DNA of 6,798 nucleotides, from contig JASLXN010000083.1 of assembly GCA_030740315.1 (NCBI GenBank), positions 1 to 6,798 of the forward strand, read 5' to 3'. Origin of the DNA: Dehalococcoidia bacterium. Lineage in GTDB: Bacteria > Chloroflexota > Dehalococcoidia > JACVQG01 > JAHKAY01. This document shows positions 6,307 to 6,798 of this stretch, in pieces. Made by a program: the position numbers and the translations under genes. The notes beneath the pieces were generated by a model. It had not been told where the DNA came from and made no database searches. It worked only from the letters and a program-made list of their open reading frames with translations. Within the stretch, counting starts at the first letter, position 1. Every line of letters starts with the position of its first letter.

Positions 6307-6531
6307 TCACCGTTGCACAAACATAAGCATGTCAGTATGGGGTGGACTTAGGCACGCCCCTTTCGAAATGTCCTTGTCCCTTACTGAGAAGTCATAGGTC
6401 TTCTCCGGGAAGATGTTGGAGTAGAAGCACTGCCTCTCTTCTGCTGATATGGACGGCCTGGGGTAGAAGGTGCTAGCCTTAATCAACTCTGGATCTGTCC
6501 AGGAGCATGTCCCTATCAGCATATCGCCCAT
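6307..6531 (-). pseudogene. Truncated DUF72 (YecE-like) gene, N-terminal fragment
   Basis: The first 43 codons match the start of DUF72 proteins: MLIGTCSWTDP near the N terminus (residues 4-14), FYP at 22-24, then a SAEERQCFYSNIFP segment at 29-42, like the family's (K)AEERLxFYAxxFP. Intact members are about 240-290 residues and go on with V-E-V-(D/N)-S-T-(F/Y)-Y. Here the sequence switches after FPE (about 6403) to an unrelated stretch and stops at codon 75. I infer an internal deletion or junction that left only the N terminus. The family's function is not established. The 5' end touches the transposase relic on the other strand, so the IS insertion or a later deletion may have removed its upstream region. 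Confidence 0.6.
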
Positions 6532-6795
6532 ATTGATGAGAGTCTCCTAGACAAGTTCAGGGAAGGGTGCCTGAACTGCGAGATTTTCCGGAAAGAAAGG
6601 TAGGGCCAAATCATTGCTGGAGGATGGAGACGGGAGTATAATGACCACGGGTCACACTGTTCTCTAAGGTATCTTACCCCGGCTGAGTCTGCCCGGTAAT
6701 ACCACGAGAAGAAGGAAGCAGTAAGAAACAGCACTATCTATGTGTATACAGGTGCTGTCTCAATTATAAGTGGCACTAAGAACAGGGGCAAGCCA
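6526..6795 (+). mobile_element. Decayed 3' end of an IS3-family insertion sequence
   Basis: The plus strand, read in one frame from 6526, gives ESLLDKFREGCLN, then WRREYNDHGSHCSLRYLTPA (6625-6684). This matches the C-terminal end of IS3-family DDE transposases (ESF..K.RDECLN...W+.+YN..RPHSSLGY.TPAE). The frame carries an internal TAG at 6601-6603, and several normally fixed residues are changed (RPH to GSH, LGY to LRY), so the gene is dead. TAA at 6697-6699 fits the normal transposase end. About 70 bases later, 6770-6795, read inward as TGGCTTGCCCCTGTTCTTAG, is a plausible right terminal repeat with the TG..CA ends of this family. The catalytic core and left end are missing. Confidence 0.68.
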
Positions 6796-6798
6796 GTG

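Noticed and set aside
6087..6326. Plus-strand 79-codon frame upstream of the operon
   Set aside because: No ribosome site, no family, composition like random GC-rich frames, and it overlaps the minus-strand hairpin region and spacer.
6516..6734. Minus-strand 72-codon frame across the transposase relic
   Set aside because: It is the antisense of the IS3-like reading and has no family features.
1..6798. tRNA, rRNA or riboswitch genes
   Set aside because: I saw no cloverleaf with conserved T-loop sequence, no rRNA signature and no recognisable riboswitch core in the spacers, although a covariance-model search was not possible.

Overview
The window looks like a chromosomal segment of an uncultured or environmental anaerobe. 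A Chloroflexota (Dehalococcoidia-like) origin is my best guess, not a proof. The hints are a lipoprotein with a very long Ala/Pro linker directly after the lipobox, a double-length (fused) family III CoA-transferase, and a trace of a 2-hydroxyacyl-CoA dehydratase gene. DNA composition is moderately GC-rich, and all intact genes read on the minus strand.

Layout. Positions 3-195 (plus strand) hold what appears to be the decayed 3' end of a 2-hydroxyacyl-CoA dehydratase / benzoyl-CoA reductase-type subunit gene, which would enter from beyond the left edge. Positions 196-366 are a short non-coding gap with a possible hairpin just after the operon. Positions 5964 down to 367 hold one tight four-gene minus-strand operon: a TRAP substrate-binding lipoprotein (dctP type), the small membrane subunit (dctQ type), the large membrane subunit (dctM type) and an 821-residue fused CaiB/BaiF CoA-transferase. 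Gaps between these genes are 25, 11 and 9 bases. A strong sigma-70-like promoter (TTGACA, 17 bases, TAGAAT) sits at 6079-6051, about 90-110 bases before the dctP start. A perfect 7-base inverted repeat follows it in the predicted leader. Positions 6080-6306 hold no gene I can support. Positions 6307-6531 carry a truncated DUF72 (YecE-like) gene on the minus strand. Positions 6526-6795 carry the decayed 3' end of an IS3-family transposase on the plus strand, with a candidate terminal inverted repeat at the right edge.

How the genes work together. The three TRAP subunits should import an organic acid driven by an ion gradient, and the co-transcribed CoA-transferase would then activate it (or a product) to a CoA thioester. 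This is an uptake-plus-activation module whose substrate cannot be named from sequence. The binding protein seems to lack the arginine that normally anchors the substrate carboxylate in TRAP binding proteins, so the ligand or its binding mode may be unusual. The two halves of the CoA-transferase both keep the catalytic aspartate position but differ in CoA-binding motifs, suggesting an asymmetric enzyme. Both edges of the operon are bordered by gene remains, so it sits in a stretch with a history of rearrangement. I see no defence system, CRISPR array, RNA gene or clearly new multi-gene system here.
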